DNA from: G963665495 sp963677785
GTDB taxonomy: Bacteria > Desulfobacterota > Desulfovibrionia > Desulfovibrionales > Desulfovibrionaceae
Direction: 5' to 3'
NCBI GenBank assembly: GCA_963677785.2
Contig: CAXXDH010000002.1
Location: 744,001 to 808,000 of the forward strand
Length of the DNA stretch: 64,000 nt
This document shows, piece by piece, positions 54,154 to 62,925 of the stretch; within the stretch, counting starts at the first letter, position 1; every line of letters begins with the position of its first letter. The notes beneath the pieces are model-generated. The model was not told where the DNA came from. It did no database searches and saw only the letters and a program-made list of their open reading frames with translations. Both the position numbers and the translations under genes were made by a program.

Positions 54154-55298
54154 GAAAAGTTATGAAAAAGACAACGGAATTGTTTGGATTGGGAAATGAA
54201 GCTGTTGTGGAAGGCGCATTGCTTGCCGGTTGTACGTTTTACGGCGGCTACCCCATAACCCCTTCCAGCGAAATCATGGAATCCATGGCAGCAAGGATGC
54301 CATATGTTCCTGATGGGGTTTTCCTGCAGATGGAAGATGAAATTTCCGGTCTTGGGGCGGTCATCGGAGCGTCTCTTGCCGGGCGCAAGGCCATGACTGC
54401 AACTTCAGGCCCGGGTTTTTCGCTGATGCAGGAGCACCTCGGTTATGCCTGCATGGTGGAATCCCCTCTGGTTATCGTCAATGTCATGCGCGGCGGACCT
54501 TCCACCGGACTTCCGACGAGTCCGGCCCAGGGAGACGTGCAGCAAGCCCGGTGGGGGACGCATGGGGACCACGCCATCATTGTGCTGTCCGCATCCACTG
54601 TCCAGGAATGTCTGGAAATGACCATTATGGCGTTTAACTTTGCGGAAAAATACCGCTCGCCTGTGATTCTGCTCCTGGATGAGGTAACGGCGCACACAAG
54701 GGAAAAATACATCCTGCCTGATCCTGAAAAATTGGAAATATATTACCGCGTCATACCTTCCATGCCGCCAGACTGGTACAAACCCTTTGAAGAAAGCATG
54801 CGCGGGGTTCCTCCCATGGCGCCCATCGGTTGCGGTTATCGTTCGCATTATACCGGATTGACCCATGATGAAATGGGCTATCCGACGCAGAAGCCCGGCG
54901 AGGCTGAATCCGCTGTTTTACGCCAGTTCCGCAAGATTGATAACTTCTATAAAGATATCATGCTGTACGACAGCCTGATGCTGGATGACGCGGATATCGG
55001 CGTCGTGGCCTATGGCAGTGTGGCCCGTTCCGCCGAGCTTGCCATCCGCCAGGCGCGTGAGCAGGGGATCAACGCCGGACTCCTGACTTTGAAAACACTT
55101 TTCCCTTTTCCCCGGCCGCCGGTCGAGCGTATGGCCAGGGACTGCAAGGTCTTGATCGTGCCGGAAATGAACATGGGGCAGATCTCCCGCGAGGTTAAAC
55201 GCGTCAACAACGGCAAAGCCCGGGTGCGTACCATCAACAGGGTGGATGGGCAGATTATCACACCTTCTCAGATCCTAAAACAAATCACGCAGGTGTAA
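54150..55298 (+). CDS. korA: 2-oxoglutarate:ferredoxin oxidoreductase, alpha subunit
   Basis: 382 residues. The pyrimidine-binding half of a TPP enzyme: GNEAVVEGALLAGCTFYGGYPITPSSEIMESMA, QMEDEISGLGAVIGASLAGRKAMTATSGPGFSLM (the conserved Glu region and TSGPG), and VNVMRGGPSTGLPTSPAQGD. The C-terminal domain ends with LIVPEMNMGQ. Together with KorB it converts 2-oxoglutarate (or a related 2-oxoacid) and CoA to the acyl-CoA with ferredoxin reduction. Start overlaps korD. Confidence 0.93.
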   Translation: MRKVMKKTTELFGLGNEAVVEGALLAGCTFYGGYPITPSSEIMESMAARMPYVPDGVFLQMEDEISGLGAVIGASLAGRKAMTATSGPGFSLMQEHLGYACMVESPLVIVNVMRGGPSTGLPTSPAQGDVQQARWGTHGDHAIIVLSASTVQECLEMTIMAFNFAEKYRSPVILLLDEVTAHTREKYILPDPEKLEIYYRVIPSMPPDWYKPFEESMRGVPPMAPIGCGYRSHYTGLTHDEMGYPTQKPGEAESAVLRQFRKIDNFYKDIMLYDSLMLDDADIGVVAYGSVARSAELAIRQAREQGINAGLLTLKTLFPFPRPPVERMARDCKVLIVPEMNMGQISREVKRVNNGKARVRTINRVDGQIITPSQILKQITQV

Positions 55299-55301
55299 GC
55301 C

Positions 55302-56135
55302 ATGTCCGAAGTTACGCAACTGATTCATAATTACTTGCGGCATAACAAAAAGTTTCCCCATGTGCTGTGTCCGGGCTGCGGCCATGGTATTTTTCTCGGA
55401 TCGCTGATTCGCAGCGTCCACGCCATGGGGCTTGCCAAGGACGAGGTTGTTGTGGTTTCCGGCATCGGGTGTTCCGGCCGCCTGGCCGTGTACGTGGATT
55501 TCAACACGGTGCACGCCACCCACGGACGAGCTCTGACCTTTGCCACGGGCATTAAAATGTCCAACCCGCGCCTGACGGTTATCGTCATCATGGGCGACGG
55601 CGATGCCCTGTCCATCGGCGGCAATCACCTGATACATGCCGCCAGGCGGAACATCGGGGTGAAGACCATTATCCTCAACAACAATATATACGGCATGACC
55701 GGCGGACAGTGCTCTTCCACAACGCCTCCCGGGGCCTTTTCAATGACCACACCTTTCGGGCAGCTGGAAAATCAGTTCGATATTGCCAAGCTGGTTTCTT
55801 CCGCCGGGGCCAATTATGTGGCCCGTGCTACGGCTTTTCATGCCGGGTTGATGGACAAGCTCCTGCTGGAATCCTTTTCCAACCCCGGTTTTTCGCTGGT
55901 CGAGGTGTTTTCTCCCTGTCATACGCAGTACGGACGCAAGAACAAGTTCAAAAATCCCGTGCAGATGTATGAAGATTTGAAAAGACGCAGCATGAACATA
56001 GAAAAGTATCAGGAGCTGCCTCCGGAAAAGCGGGCAGACAAGTTTCCCATCGGGGTTTTTGTAAAAAAAGACGACCCTGGTCTCGAAGACAGATACCAAG
56101 CCATGGTAGCCTCCTTGCGGGGAGAGCAACAATGA
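55302..56135 (+). CDS. korB: 2-oxoglutarate:ferredoxin oxidoreductase, beta subunit
   Basis: 277 residues. TPP-binding features: CPGCGHGIFLGSLIR, SGIGCSGRLAVYVDFNTVH, the Mg-TPP motif GDGDALSIGGNHLIHAARR followed by ILNNNIYGMTGGQ. Conserved Cys of the proximal cluster are in the first motif. It lies 3 nt after korA. Confidence 0.94.
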   Translation: MSEVTQLIHNYLRHNKKFPHVLCPGCGHGIFLGSLIRSVHAMGLAKDEVVVVSGIGCSGRLAVYVDFNTVHATHGRALTFATGIKMSNPRLTVIVIMGDGDALSIGGNHLIHAARRNIGVKTIILNNNIYGMTGGQCSSTTPPGAFSMTTPFGQLENQFDIAKLVSSAGANYVARATAFHAGLMDKLLLESFSNPGFSLVEVFSPCHTQYGRKNKFKNPVQMYEDLKRRSMNIEKYQELPPEKRADKFPIGVFVKKDDPGLEDRYQAMVASLRGEQQ

Positions 56136-56755
56136 AGAATTTACAGACCTTGAAACGTTTCGAACTCCGGCTCTCCGGCCTGGGCGGGCAGGGGATCATC
56201 ACTCTCGGCCGGGTGCTCGGCTATGGCTTGGCTATCGGCCACGGCTACTACGTCACCCAGACTCAAAGCTACGGACCCGAGGCTCGCGGCGGATCCAGCA
56301 GGGCGGATCTGGTGATCAGCTCGGACCCCATAAGCTACCCCAAGACCGAAGAAGTGGACCTGCTGGTGGCCTTGAGCCAGCAGGCCTGCAACATGTATTA
56401 CCGCCACCTGAAAAACGCCGGAGTGCTTTTGGTGGATAATACGCTCGTGCAGCAGACGCCGACCAGCATGTCCTACAAGCTGCCGTTCACGCAGCTTGCC
56501 GCGGAAAAAATCGGCAACCCTTTGACGCTGAATACCACTGTGCTTGGGGCCGTGACCCATCTGCTGCCTTTTGCCGAGGCTCGTATCATGCGCAAGGCTC
56601 TGGAAGAAAACCTTCCGGCAAAAATTTTACAGATCAATATGAAAGCCTTTAATCTGGGCCTGCGCGAAGCCAGAAAACATCTGGGCGAACCGCCCGCCAT
56701 CTGGAGCGACGCTGCCAACATGGCTTCCGAGGAGGAAGAACGCCCCCTCGAGTAA
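56132..56755 (+). CDS. korC: 2-oxoglutarate:ferredoxin oxidoreductase, gamma subunit
   Basis: 207 residues. Rossmann-like gamma domain with LSGLGGQGIITLGRVLGYGLA, TQTQSYGPEARGGSSRADLVIS and VDLLVALSQQACNMYY. It completes the four-subunit complex and probably binds CoA. Start overlaps korB (ATGA). A terminator follows at 56785. Confidence 0.93.
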   Translation: MKNLQTLKRFELRLSGLGGQGIITLGRVLGYGLAIGHGYYVTQTQSYGPEARGGSSRADLVISSDPISYPKTEEVDLLVALSQQACNMYYRHLKNAGVLLVDNTLVQQTPTSMSYKLPFTQLAAEKIGNPLTLNTTVLGAVTHLLPFAEARIMRKALEENLPAKILQINMKAFNLGLREARKHLGEPPAIWSDAANMASEEEERPLE

Positions 56756-56784
56756 TGTCCGGCCGGCCTGGCTCGTCATTTCAT

Positions 56785-56820
56785 GCGGATGCGGAAGGTT
56801 CATAAGCATCCGCTTTTTTC
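56785..56820 (+). terminator. Terminator of the kor operon
   Basis: GCGGATGC (56785-56792) pairs with GCATCCGC (56806-56813) and is followed by TTTTTT. Confidence 0.88.
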
Positions 56821-56954
56821 CCTAAACAGGGCACTAGCCGTCGCCCACAGGTAACGTTTTGTCCTTAGCGGCCGTCCAAATTGACAGCAGTTGGAGGATG
56901 GCGTAAGCCCTGCACCCTGCCGGGGCACGGCGGTAAGTGGAGTAAACAAGCAGT

Positions 56955-58397
56955 ATGGCAACTATACGTAGTCTGGTGAAGTCCGAGGCCAAAACCGCGG
57001 CAATCTATGTGGGGACTTCGGCCCTCAATCAGCTCGCCTCGTTTATTCTGATCCCCTTTTATTGGCAGGTGCTGAGTCCCGCCGATTATGGCGTAATTGC
57101 CATAACCGAGGTCATTGGCCGGTTCGTGGCCTGTTTTTTGGGGTTGGAACTGGGCATGGGCATCACGCGTTTTTATTATGAATGGCCGGAAGCGGAACGC
57201 AGACGCAGGCTCGGATCCATTTGGATGGGGCATTGGGCGAGCACTCTGGGCTTGGGAAGCCTGTCCTTCGGGGCCATATGGCTGGTGAGTCCGGTGTTGT
57301 TCCCGAGTGTGCCTTTTTACCCGTACTTGTTTTTGGGGCTGGTGGTGACCATTCTGAACAGTCTTCAGGAAGTCGTCAACCATACCTTGCGAATCAAAAA
57401 ACTGCCCATGGTTTTCGCCGCCTATAATTTAGGCGGTTTTTTGGTGCGCGTATTCAGTAGCATCTGGTTCGTAGTCATCTTGGATCGCAAGCTTCAGGGA
57501 TATTTCGAGGGGTTGATTGTGGGCAACGCCGTGGTCGTTGTTATCTGCGGCTGTCTGATGCTCTGCTATGCGCGCCCCTGTCTTGGCGGGCCGGCCCTCA
57601 AAGAGGCTGTTCGTTTTTCCGTACCGATCATCTGGTCCAACGTGTTGAACAAGATTTCTTCCATCGCGGACCGTTTGATGCTCCAGTATTTTGCTTCGCT
57701 CGAGGTCCTGGGCATTTATGCCGTATCCATTAAATTCGCCCAGGTCGTGACGCAGTTCCACGGAGCCATAAAAATGTCCTTTGTGCCCTTTTTGTTCAAG
57801 ACTATAGCCGGCAAGGATGCAGACGCCGGTGCTGATAAGCGCGACCTTGTGGCCCGGATGGCGGTAATCTATTTTATGCCCTTGGCTGCCATCGGTTTGT
57901 TGATTTCCGTTTTTATCCGCGACTTCGTGTTCATCATCAACCGCCCGGCGTATTTTCCCGTCATCCATGTGGTGCCACTGGTGGTGGGAGCGCAGCTTCT
58001 CGCCAATGCCTATCTGTATTTTGCGCCCGGATTGCTTATTTCCAAGCAAACCCGGCTGCTTTGGATAGCCTCGTTGCTGCGCCTTCTGGTTTTCGCTGCG
58101 GCAGGGCCCTTTCTGGTCTCCTATTTTCATCTTCAGGGGATGATTGCCTGCCTTTACCTGGCTACCAGCACCTACATGGCGGTTTCTTATTATCTTTCGC
58201 AGAAGCATTTTCCTCTGCCCTTGCGGCTGGATTATTTGGGAGGCCTCGCAGGTGTCTACGCACTGCTTGTCTTGGGGGCGAACAGGATCGAACTGGGAAG
58301 CATCTGGCTGGACATACTGCTCAAAGGCGTGTTTTGCACTGTGATTCTTTTCACCGTGATGCAGCTGTTCATCAGATTCAGAAAAAGAAGCGCTTGA
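56955..58397 (+). CDS. Polysaccharide flippase (Wzx/MATE-like)
   Basis: 480 residues, about 12-14 membrane helices, in the MOP exporter pattern: IYVGTSALNQLASFILIPFYWQVLSPADYGVIAITEV at the N terminus (the PDYG-like motif), and LMLQYFASLEVLGIYAVSIKFAQV in the second half. It should flip lipid-linked glycans across the inner membrane. It starts the right-hand glycan cluster. GTGGAG stands about 10 nt before the start. Confidence 0.88.
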   Translation: MATIRSLVKSEAKTAAIYVGTSALNQLASFILIPFYWQVLSPADYGVIAITEVIGRFVACFLGLELGMGITRFYYEWPEAERRRRLGSIWMGHWASTLGLGSLSFGAIWLVSPVLFPSVPFYPYLFLGLVVTILNSLQEVVNHTLRIKKLPMVFAAYNLGGFLVRVFSSIWFVVILDRKLQGYFEGLIVGNAVVVVICGCLMLCYARPCLGGPALKEAVRFSVPIIWSNVLNKISSIADRLMLQYFASLEVLGIYAVSIKFAQVVTQFHGAIKMSFVPFLFKTIAGKDADAGADKRDLVARMAVIYFMPLAAIGLLISVFIRDFVFIINRPAYFPVIHVVPLVVGAQLLANAYLYFAPGLLISKQTRLLWIASLLRLLVFAAAGPFLVSYFHLQGMIACLYLATSTYMAVSYYLSQKHFPLPLRLDYLGGLAGVYALLVLGANRIELGSIWLDILLKGVFCTVILFTVMQLFIRFRKRSA

Positions 58398-58695
58398 ACA
58401 AAGGAAATGTAGTGTTTCCGGGTGATCCGGGCGGATATTTGACGGGTGCGGCTTTTTCAACTCCTCGCGGCAGAGAGGATGCGGCCGCCAGACTTTCCAG
58501 AGAGCGGTATTCCGGAGGATACCTCATGGATCTACAAGGAATTTTTTAGGAAAAACCAATTGTTATGAATATCGTTGTTTTTTTGGCTTTTCCATTGAAG
58601 GGCTGAAAAAAATTTTTTACTATCGCCCACTATTTCAGTGTCAGGATAGTATCCGCCGGTCGCGGCGATTTGAACTTTAAAATACAGGATGTCCC

Positions 58696-59742
58696 ATGAG
58701 AAAATTCAGTATAAACGACAAAGCGATCACGGACGAGTCTAAACCGTACGTGGTGGCGGAGATTGGACAAAATCACCAGGGCAGTGTCGAAACCGCAATG
58801 AAACTGTTTCAGGCCGCCAAGGACTGCGGCGCGGATGCCGTAAAACTCCAAAAGAGAGACAACAAAGGGATTTTCACAAAAGCCGCTTACAACAAAAACT
58901 ATGACAGTGAAAACGCTTTTGCCCCCACCTATGGGGAACACCGCGAAACCCTGGAGCTTGGCCGCGAGGAATTCGTGACGTTGAAGCAATATGCCAAAGA
59001 GCTCGGACTGGATTTTTCCTGCACGGCCTTTGATCAAAAGAGCGCCGACTTCTTGATGGATATTGGTATTGATCTGTTCAAAATCGCCTCCGGCGATCTG
59101 GTCAATACGCCTTTGCTCGAATATGTGGCCAAGATGGGCAAACCCATGGTTATCAGCACCGGCGGATCGTTTATTGATGACGTCAAGCGCGCTTATGAAA
59201 CCGTGATGCAGTTCAACAAGAACGCGTCGTTCCTGCAATGCACCGCGGCCTATCCGTCTGAACCCGAGCACATGAATCTGCGTGTCATTGAGTCCTACCG
59301 GGATTTGTTCCCCGAATGCGTTATCGGCCTTTCCGATCATCAGAACGGCATTGCCATGGCCGTGGTCGCCTATACGCTGGGTGCACGGGTTTTTGAAAAA
59401 CATTTCACGCTCAACCGTGCCTGGAAAGGGACGGACCATGCCTTTTCGCTCGAACCCACCGGATTGCGCAAAATGATCCGCGACCTGCACCGGACCAGGG
59501 ATGCCCTGGGCAACGGAGTCAAAGAGCCTTTCGGTCTGGAGGCTGCACCTTTGTTGAAAATGCGCAAAAAGATCGTCGCCGCCCATGAGCTCGCCTCCGG
59601 TACGGTGCTCACGGAAGAGGATCTGGCTCTCAAATGCCCCGGCGACGGCCTGTTGCCTTACGAATGGGATAACGTTGTGGGCAAGAAGCTCAAGCAGGAT
59701 CTGAATGAAGACGATCCGTTGTCCATGGACGTGTTGGAGTAG
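58696..59742 (+). CDS. neuB: NeuB-family nonulosonate synthase, copy 2
   Basis: 348 residues. TIM-barrel features as in copy 1: YVVAEIGQNHQGSVETAM, AVKLQKRDN, FAPTYGEHRETLELG, IGLSDHQNGIAM and FEKHFTLNRAWKGTDHAFSLEP, followed by a SAF-like domain ending AHELASGTVLTEEDLALKCPGDGL. It lacks the STGMSD motif of copy 1 (STGGSF instead) and differs throughout, so the two probably make different acids or use different sugars. The following SDR, ALDH, cytidylyltransferase and transketolase genes are closely packed. Confidence 0.92.
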   Translation: MRKFSINDKAITDESKPYVVAEIGQNHQGSVETAMKLFQAAKDCGADAVKLQKRDNKGIFTKAAYNKNYDSENAFAPTYGEHRETLELGREEFVTLKQYAKELGLDFSCTAFDQKSADFLMDIGIDLFKIASGDLVNTPLLEYVAKMGKPMVISTGGSFIDDVKRAYETVMQFNKNASFLQCTAAYPSEPEHMNLRVIESYRDLFPECVIGLSDHQNGIAMAVVAYTLGARVFEKHFTLNRAWKGTDHAFSLEPTGLRKMIRDLHRTRDALGNGVKEPFGLEAAPLLKMRKKIVAAHELASGTVLTEEDLALKCPGDGLLPYEWDNVVGKKLKQDLNEDDPLSMDVLE

Positions 59743-59750
59743 ATTTTGAC

Positions 59751-60572
59751 ATGAACGATACGCAAGACTTCCTGTATGACGTACGGGGCAGGGTGGTTGT
59801 GGTCTCCGGCGGACTCGGACAACTCGGGCGGCAGTTTACCCAGACCCTGCTCCGGCGCGGCGCCCGAGTCGCCCTCGTTGATCTCAAAGGATCGGAAAAC
59901 GGGCTGGAGCCCCTTTTCGGCGACCTGGCCCAAAACGCGTTGTTTGTTCAGGCGGACGTAACTGACAAAGACTCGTTGGAACAGGCGCTGCAAACAATCA
60001 CTGCGCATTGGGAAACTCCCAGCGGCCTGGTGAACAATGCGGCCCTGGACTCCCCTCCGAACGCGCCCGCAGAAGAGAACGGGCCGTTCGAGACCTATCC
60101 GGTCGCTTCGTTTGAAAAGATTCTGCAGGTCAACGTAACGGGTGTTTTTCTGTGCTGCCAGGTCTTTGGCCGGGCCATGGCGGAAGCGGGACGCGGTTCC
60201 ATCATCAATATCTGTTCCACGTACGGGGTGGTTTCGCCCAATCAGGACCTGTATACCTACAGGCGGGAACGCGGGGAAACGTTTTTCAAACCCGTAGCCT
60301 ATTCGGTTTCCAAATCCGCCTTGCTCAACCTGACCCGCTATCTGGCCACCTACTGGGGCAAAAAGGGCGTACGGGTGAATACCCTCACTTTTGGCGGTGT
60401 TTTCAATAATCAGGATTCGGAATTCCTCGAAGCTTATGGCCAGCGCGTACCCATGGGACGTATGGCCGAAGAAAGCGAATACAACGGGGCCGTGGTTTTT
60501 TTGCTTTCGGACGCATCCTCGTATATGACGGGTTCCAACATGGTCTTGGACGGCGGATGGACTGCCTGGTAA
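59751..60572 (+). CDS. Short-chain dehydrogenase/reductase
   Basis: 273 residues. Classical SDR with the cofactor motif VVSGGLGQLGRQFTQTLLRRGARVALVD (GxxxGxG), a long insertion, the catalytic SICST region (IINICSTYGVV) and YSVSKSALLNLTRYLATYW (YxxxK). The C terminus SYMTGSNMVLDGGW is typical. It begins 8 nt after neuB copy 2. In nonulosonate clusters such enzymes (for example PtmA) act on the sugar or its precursor; the substrate here is unknown. Confidence 0.9.
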   Translation: MNDTQDFLYDVRGRVVVVSGGLGQLGRQFTQTLLRRGARVALVDLKGSENGLEPLFGDLAQNALFVQADVTDKDSLEQALQTITAHWETPSGLVNNAALDSPPNAPAEENGPFETYPVASFEKILQVNVTGVFLCCQVFGRAMAEAGRGSIINICSTYGVVSPNQDLYTYRRERGETFFKPVAYSVSKSALLNLTRYLATYWGKKGVRVNTLTFGGVFNNQDSEFLEAYGQRVPMGRMAEESEYNGAVVFLLSDASSYMTGSNMVLDGGWTAW

Positions 60573-60638
60573 CAGTGGTTCTGATGCGTCCTAATGTAAA
60601 AAACGCGGCGTACGCGATATAACTAAAGGGTGAACACG

Positions 60639-62102
60639 ATGGCACTGCCGGAAATCATTCCGAACTGGATAGGCGGCAAAGCGGTTATGGCCGCCGGAGG
60701 CGAAACTTTCGAAAACAGCAATCCTGCTGACGGTTCGGTCTTGTGCCGTGTGGCGCGTTCGCGCGCAGCGGATGTTCAGGCTGCCGTGGAAGCCGCTCTG
60801 GCCGCGCAACCGGAATGGGGTACGCTGCCCGCCGTCAAGCGCGGCATGCTGCTGCACGAACTGGTGCTGGGCATGCGCGCCCGCAAGGAAGAAATCGCCC
60901 GGATCGTTCATTTGGAAACCGGCAAGACTTATGGCGAGGCCCTGGGCGAGACCGAAGGCGCCATGGCGCTCGGGCTGTTTTATGCCAGCGAAGGACAGCG
61001 GCTTTATGGGAAAAGCTGCACCACCGGCGTGCCCAACCGGCTCGCCATGACGGTTCGCCAACCCATCGGGGTTGCCGGATTGATCATTGCGGCCAATACG
61101 CCCATCGCCAATGTGGCCTGGAAGATTTTTCCGGCCATGATCTGCGGCAACGCGGCGATCCTCAAAGCATCGGAAGATACGCCGGGCACTGCCGCCATTG
61201 TGGCGGAGATCGCCAAAGACGCGGGCATCCCGGACGGCGTTCTGAACGTGGTGCAGGGCTTTGGCCAGGAAGCTGGCGCGCCATTGGTGGAGCATCCGGA
61301 CGTGGGCGTGGTCAGTTTTACGGGGTCCAGCGCGGTGGGGCGCAAGATAGCCGAAGTCGCGGGCAAACGCTTGGCCAGGGTCTCCCTGGAGCTGGGCGGT
61401 AAAAATCCTCTGGTGGTCTGTGACGACGCTGATTTGGACAACGCGGTCAAATGGACCATGCTTTCAGCTTTCAGCAACGCGGGGCAGCGGTGCGCGGCCG
61501 CCAGCCGGATTATCATCTTTGATGCGGTGTACGACCAGTTTGTGGACAAGCTGCTGGTGGAAAGCAAGAAGCTGAAAGCCGGCCCCAACGAGGGCGATTA
61601 TTTCGGCCCTGTCATCAACGAACGCCAGCTGGCCAACATGCTCGCCGCAGTTGATGCGGCCAAAAAAGAAGGTGCGGAAGTTCTTCTCGGGGGGCATCGG
61701 CTGGAAGATCCCGAACATAAGAACGGTTCGTACATGGCTGCGACACTGCTCGCCAATGTGTCTCCTCAGGCTGCCATCTCGCGCAAGGAGCTTTTCGGAC
61801 CCATCGCCTGCCTGTACCGGGTCAAGGATTTCGAAGAAGCCCTGGCCATGGCCAATGATGCGGACTACGGACTCACTGCCTGTATCCATACGGATAATTT
61901 TCATCGCGGCGTGGAGTTCTGCAAGCGTGTCCAGGCCGGAGTGGCAGTGGTCAACGCGGCCACCTACGGGAGCGAGCCGCACATGCCCTTCGGCGGCGTC
62001 AAACAGTCCGGCAACGGCAGCCGCGAGCCAGGCACTGAAGCCCTGGACGTGTATAGCGAGCTGAAGAACATGTTGATACATACGGATGCGGAACGCTTGT
62101 AA
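60639..62102 (+). CDS. Aldehyde dehydrogenase family protein
   Basis: 487 residues. All core motifs are present: FTGSSAVGRKIAEVAGK, the general-base Glu in LELGGKNPLVV near residue 255, the catalytic Cys in NAGQRCAAASRI near residue 290, and EPHMPFGGVKQSGNGSREPG at the end. The closest look is to benzaldehyde/succinic semialdehyde-type enzymes. ATG at 60639 has AAAGGG 8 nt upstream; an in-frame GTG at 60630 is less likely. An ALDH is not a standard part of nonulosonate clusters, so its substrate here is an open question. Confidence 0.92.
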   Translation: MALPEIIPNWIGGKAVMAAGGETFENSNPADGSVLCRVARSRAADVQAAVEAALAAQPEWGTLPAVKRGMLLHELVLGMRARKEEIARIVHLETGKTYGEALGETEGAMALGLFYASEGQRLYGKSCTTGVPNRLAMTVRQPIGVAGLIIAANTPIANVAWKIFPAMICGNAAILKASEDTPGTAAIVAEIAKDAGIPDGVLNVVQGFGQEAGAPLVEHPDVGVVSFTGSSAVGRKIAEVAGKRLARVSLELGGKNPLVVCDDADLDNAVKWTMLSAFSNAGQRCAAASRIIIFDAVYDQFVDKLLVESKKLKAGPNEGDYFGPVINERQLANMLAAVDAAKKEGAEVLLGGHRLEDPEHKNGSYMAATLLANVSPQAAISRKELFGPIACLYRVKDFEEALAMANDADYGLTACIHTDNFHRGVEFCKRVQAGVAVVNAATYGSEPHMPFGGVKQSGNGSREPGTEALDVYSELKNMLIHTDAERL

Positions 62103-62130
62103 CACGTCTTTGCTAATCTGAATTTCCCTT

Positions 62131-62181
62131 TAAAGGAGGTCCGGTCAAACGCTTTTGAGCGTTTTTTCCGGATACGTACGT
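62131..62181 (+). promoter_or_regulatory. Perfect Shine-Dalgarno separated from its start by a hairpin
   Basis: TAAAGGAGGT (62131-62140) is a near-perfect ribosome-binding site, but the start codon of the cytidylyltransferase is at 62182. Between them CCGG (62141-62144) pairs with CCGG (62168-62171), and AAACGC (62147-62152) pairs with GCGTTT (62159-62164). When folded, only atacgtacgt separates the site from ATG. A weaker reading is an intrinsic terminator, as the inner stem ends in a T-run. Confidence 0.6.
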
Positions 62182-62925
62182 ATGACAGAAAACAACGCAG
62201 TAGCTTTCATTCCAGCCAGATCCGGTTCCAAGCGGGTTACAGGCAAGAACATTCGCGAGCTGGCAGGCCACCCCTTGTTGGCGTACGCCATTGTCAATGC
62301 GCTTCAGAGCGGTGTGTTCCGTGATGTGATTGTTTCAACAGAGTCAGAAGAATACGCGGCCATAGCGCGGAAATACGGCGCGAACGTGCCTTTTTTGCGG
62401 CCAGTGGAATACGCCGGGGATACTTCGCCGGATATCGAATGGGTGCAGCATACGCTCGAACGACTGCGCGACGAGGGCAGGAACTACGAGTATTTCAGCA
62501 TCCTGCGGCCCACCAACCCGTTTCGTACGGCAGAGACCATCCGCCGTGCCTGGGAGACGTTCATCAAGGTCCCTGGGGCAGACTCGCTGCGGGCAGTGGA
62601 AAAATGCAAGCAGCACCCCGGCAAGATGTGGGTGATACGCAACAACCGCATGCTGCCGTTGCTACCGCTTTCGCCCGAAGAAAAGCCCTGGCACAGCTGC
62701 CAGTACCAGTCTCTGCCCGAGGTCTACGTGCAGAACGCCAGCCTGGAAATCGCCCGGACCGATGTGGTCTTTCAGGGCCGTACGATTGCGGGTGTGGTTG
62801 TGGTGCCGTTTTTTACGGAAGAATATGAAGGCTTCGACATCAATCATCCTGAAGACTGGCGGCTGGCTGAAGAGCTCCTCGGACAAGGGCTCGTCTCGCT
62901 GCCGGTGATAGGTAATACGCAATGA
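62182..62925 (+). CDS. Acylneuraminate cytidylyltransferase family protein
   Basis: 247 residues beginning MTENNAVAFIPARSGSKRVTGKNI, the nucleotide-binding loop of CMP-sugar synthetases (NeuA, LegF, PseF, KdsB relatives), followed by DSLRAVEKCKQHPGKMWV and an acidic DINHPEDWRLAEELL end. It should activate a keto-acid sugar with CTP. It fits as activator of the product of neuB copy 2. An in-frame TTG at 62155 lies inside the upstream hairpin and is less likely. Its stop overlaps the transketolase start (ATGA). Confidence 0.9.
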   Translation: MTENNAVAFIPARSGSKRVTGKNIRELAGHPLLAYAIVNALQSGVFRDVIVSTESEEYAAIARKYGANVPFLRPVEYAGDTSPDIEWVQHTLERLRDEGRNYEYFSILRPTNPFRTAETIRRAWETFIKVPGADSLRAVEKCKQHPGKMWVIRNNRMLPLLPLSPEEKPWHSCQYQSLPEVYVQNASLEIARTDVVFQGRTIAGVVVVPFFTEEYEGFDINHPEDWRLAEELLGQGLVSLPVIGNTQ

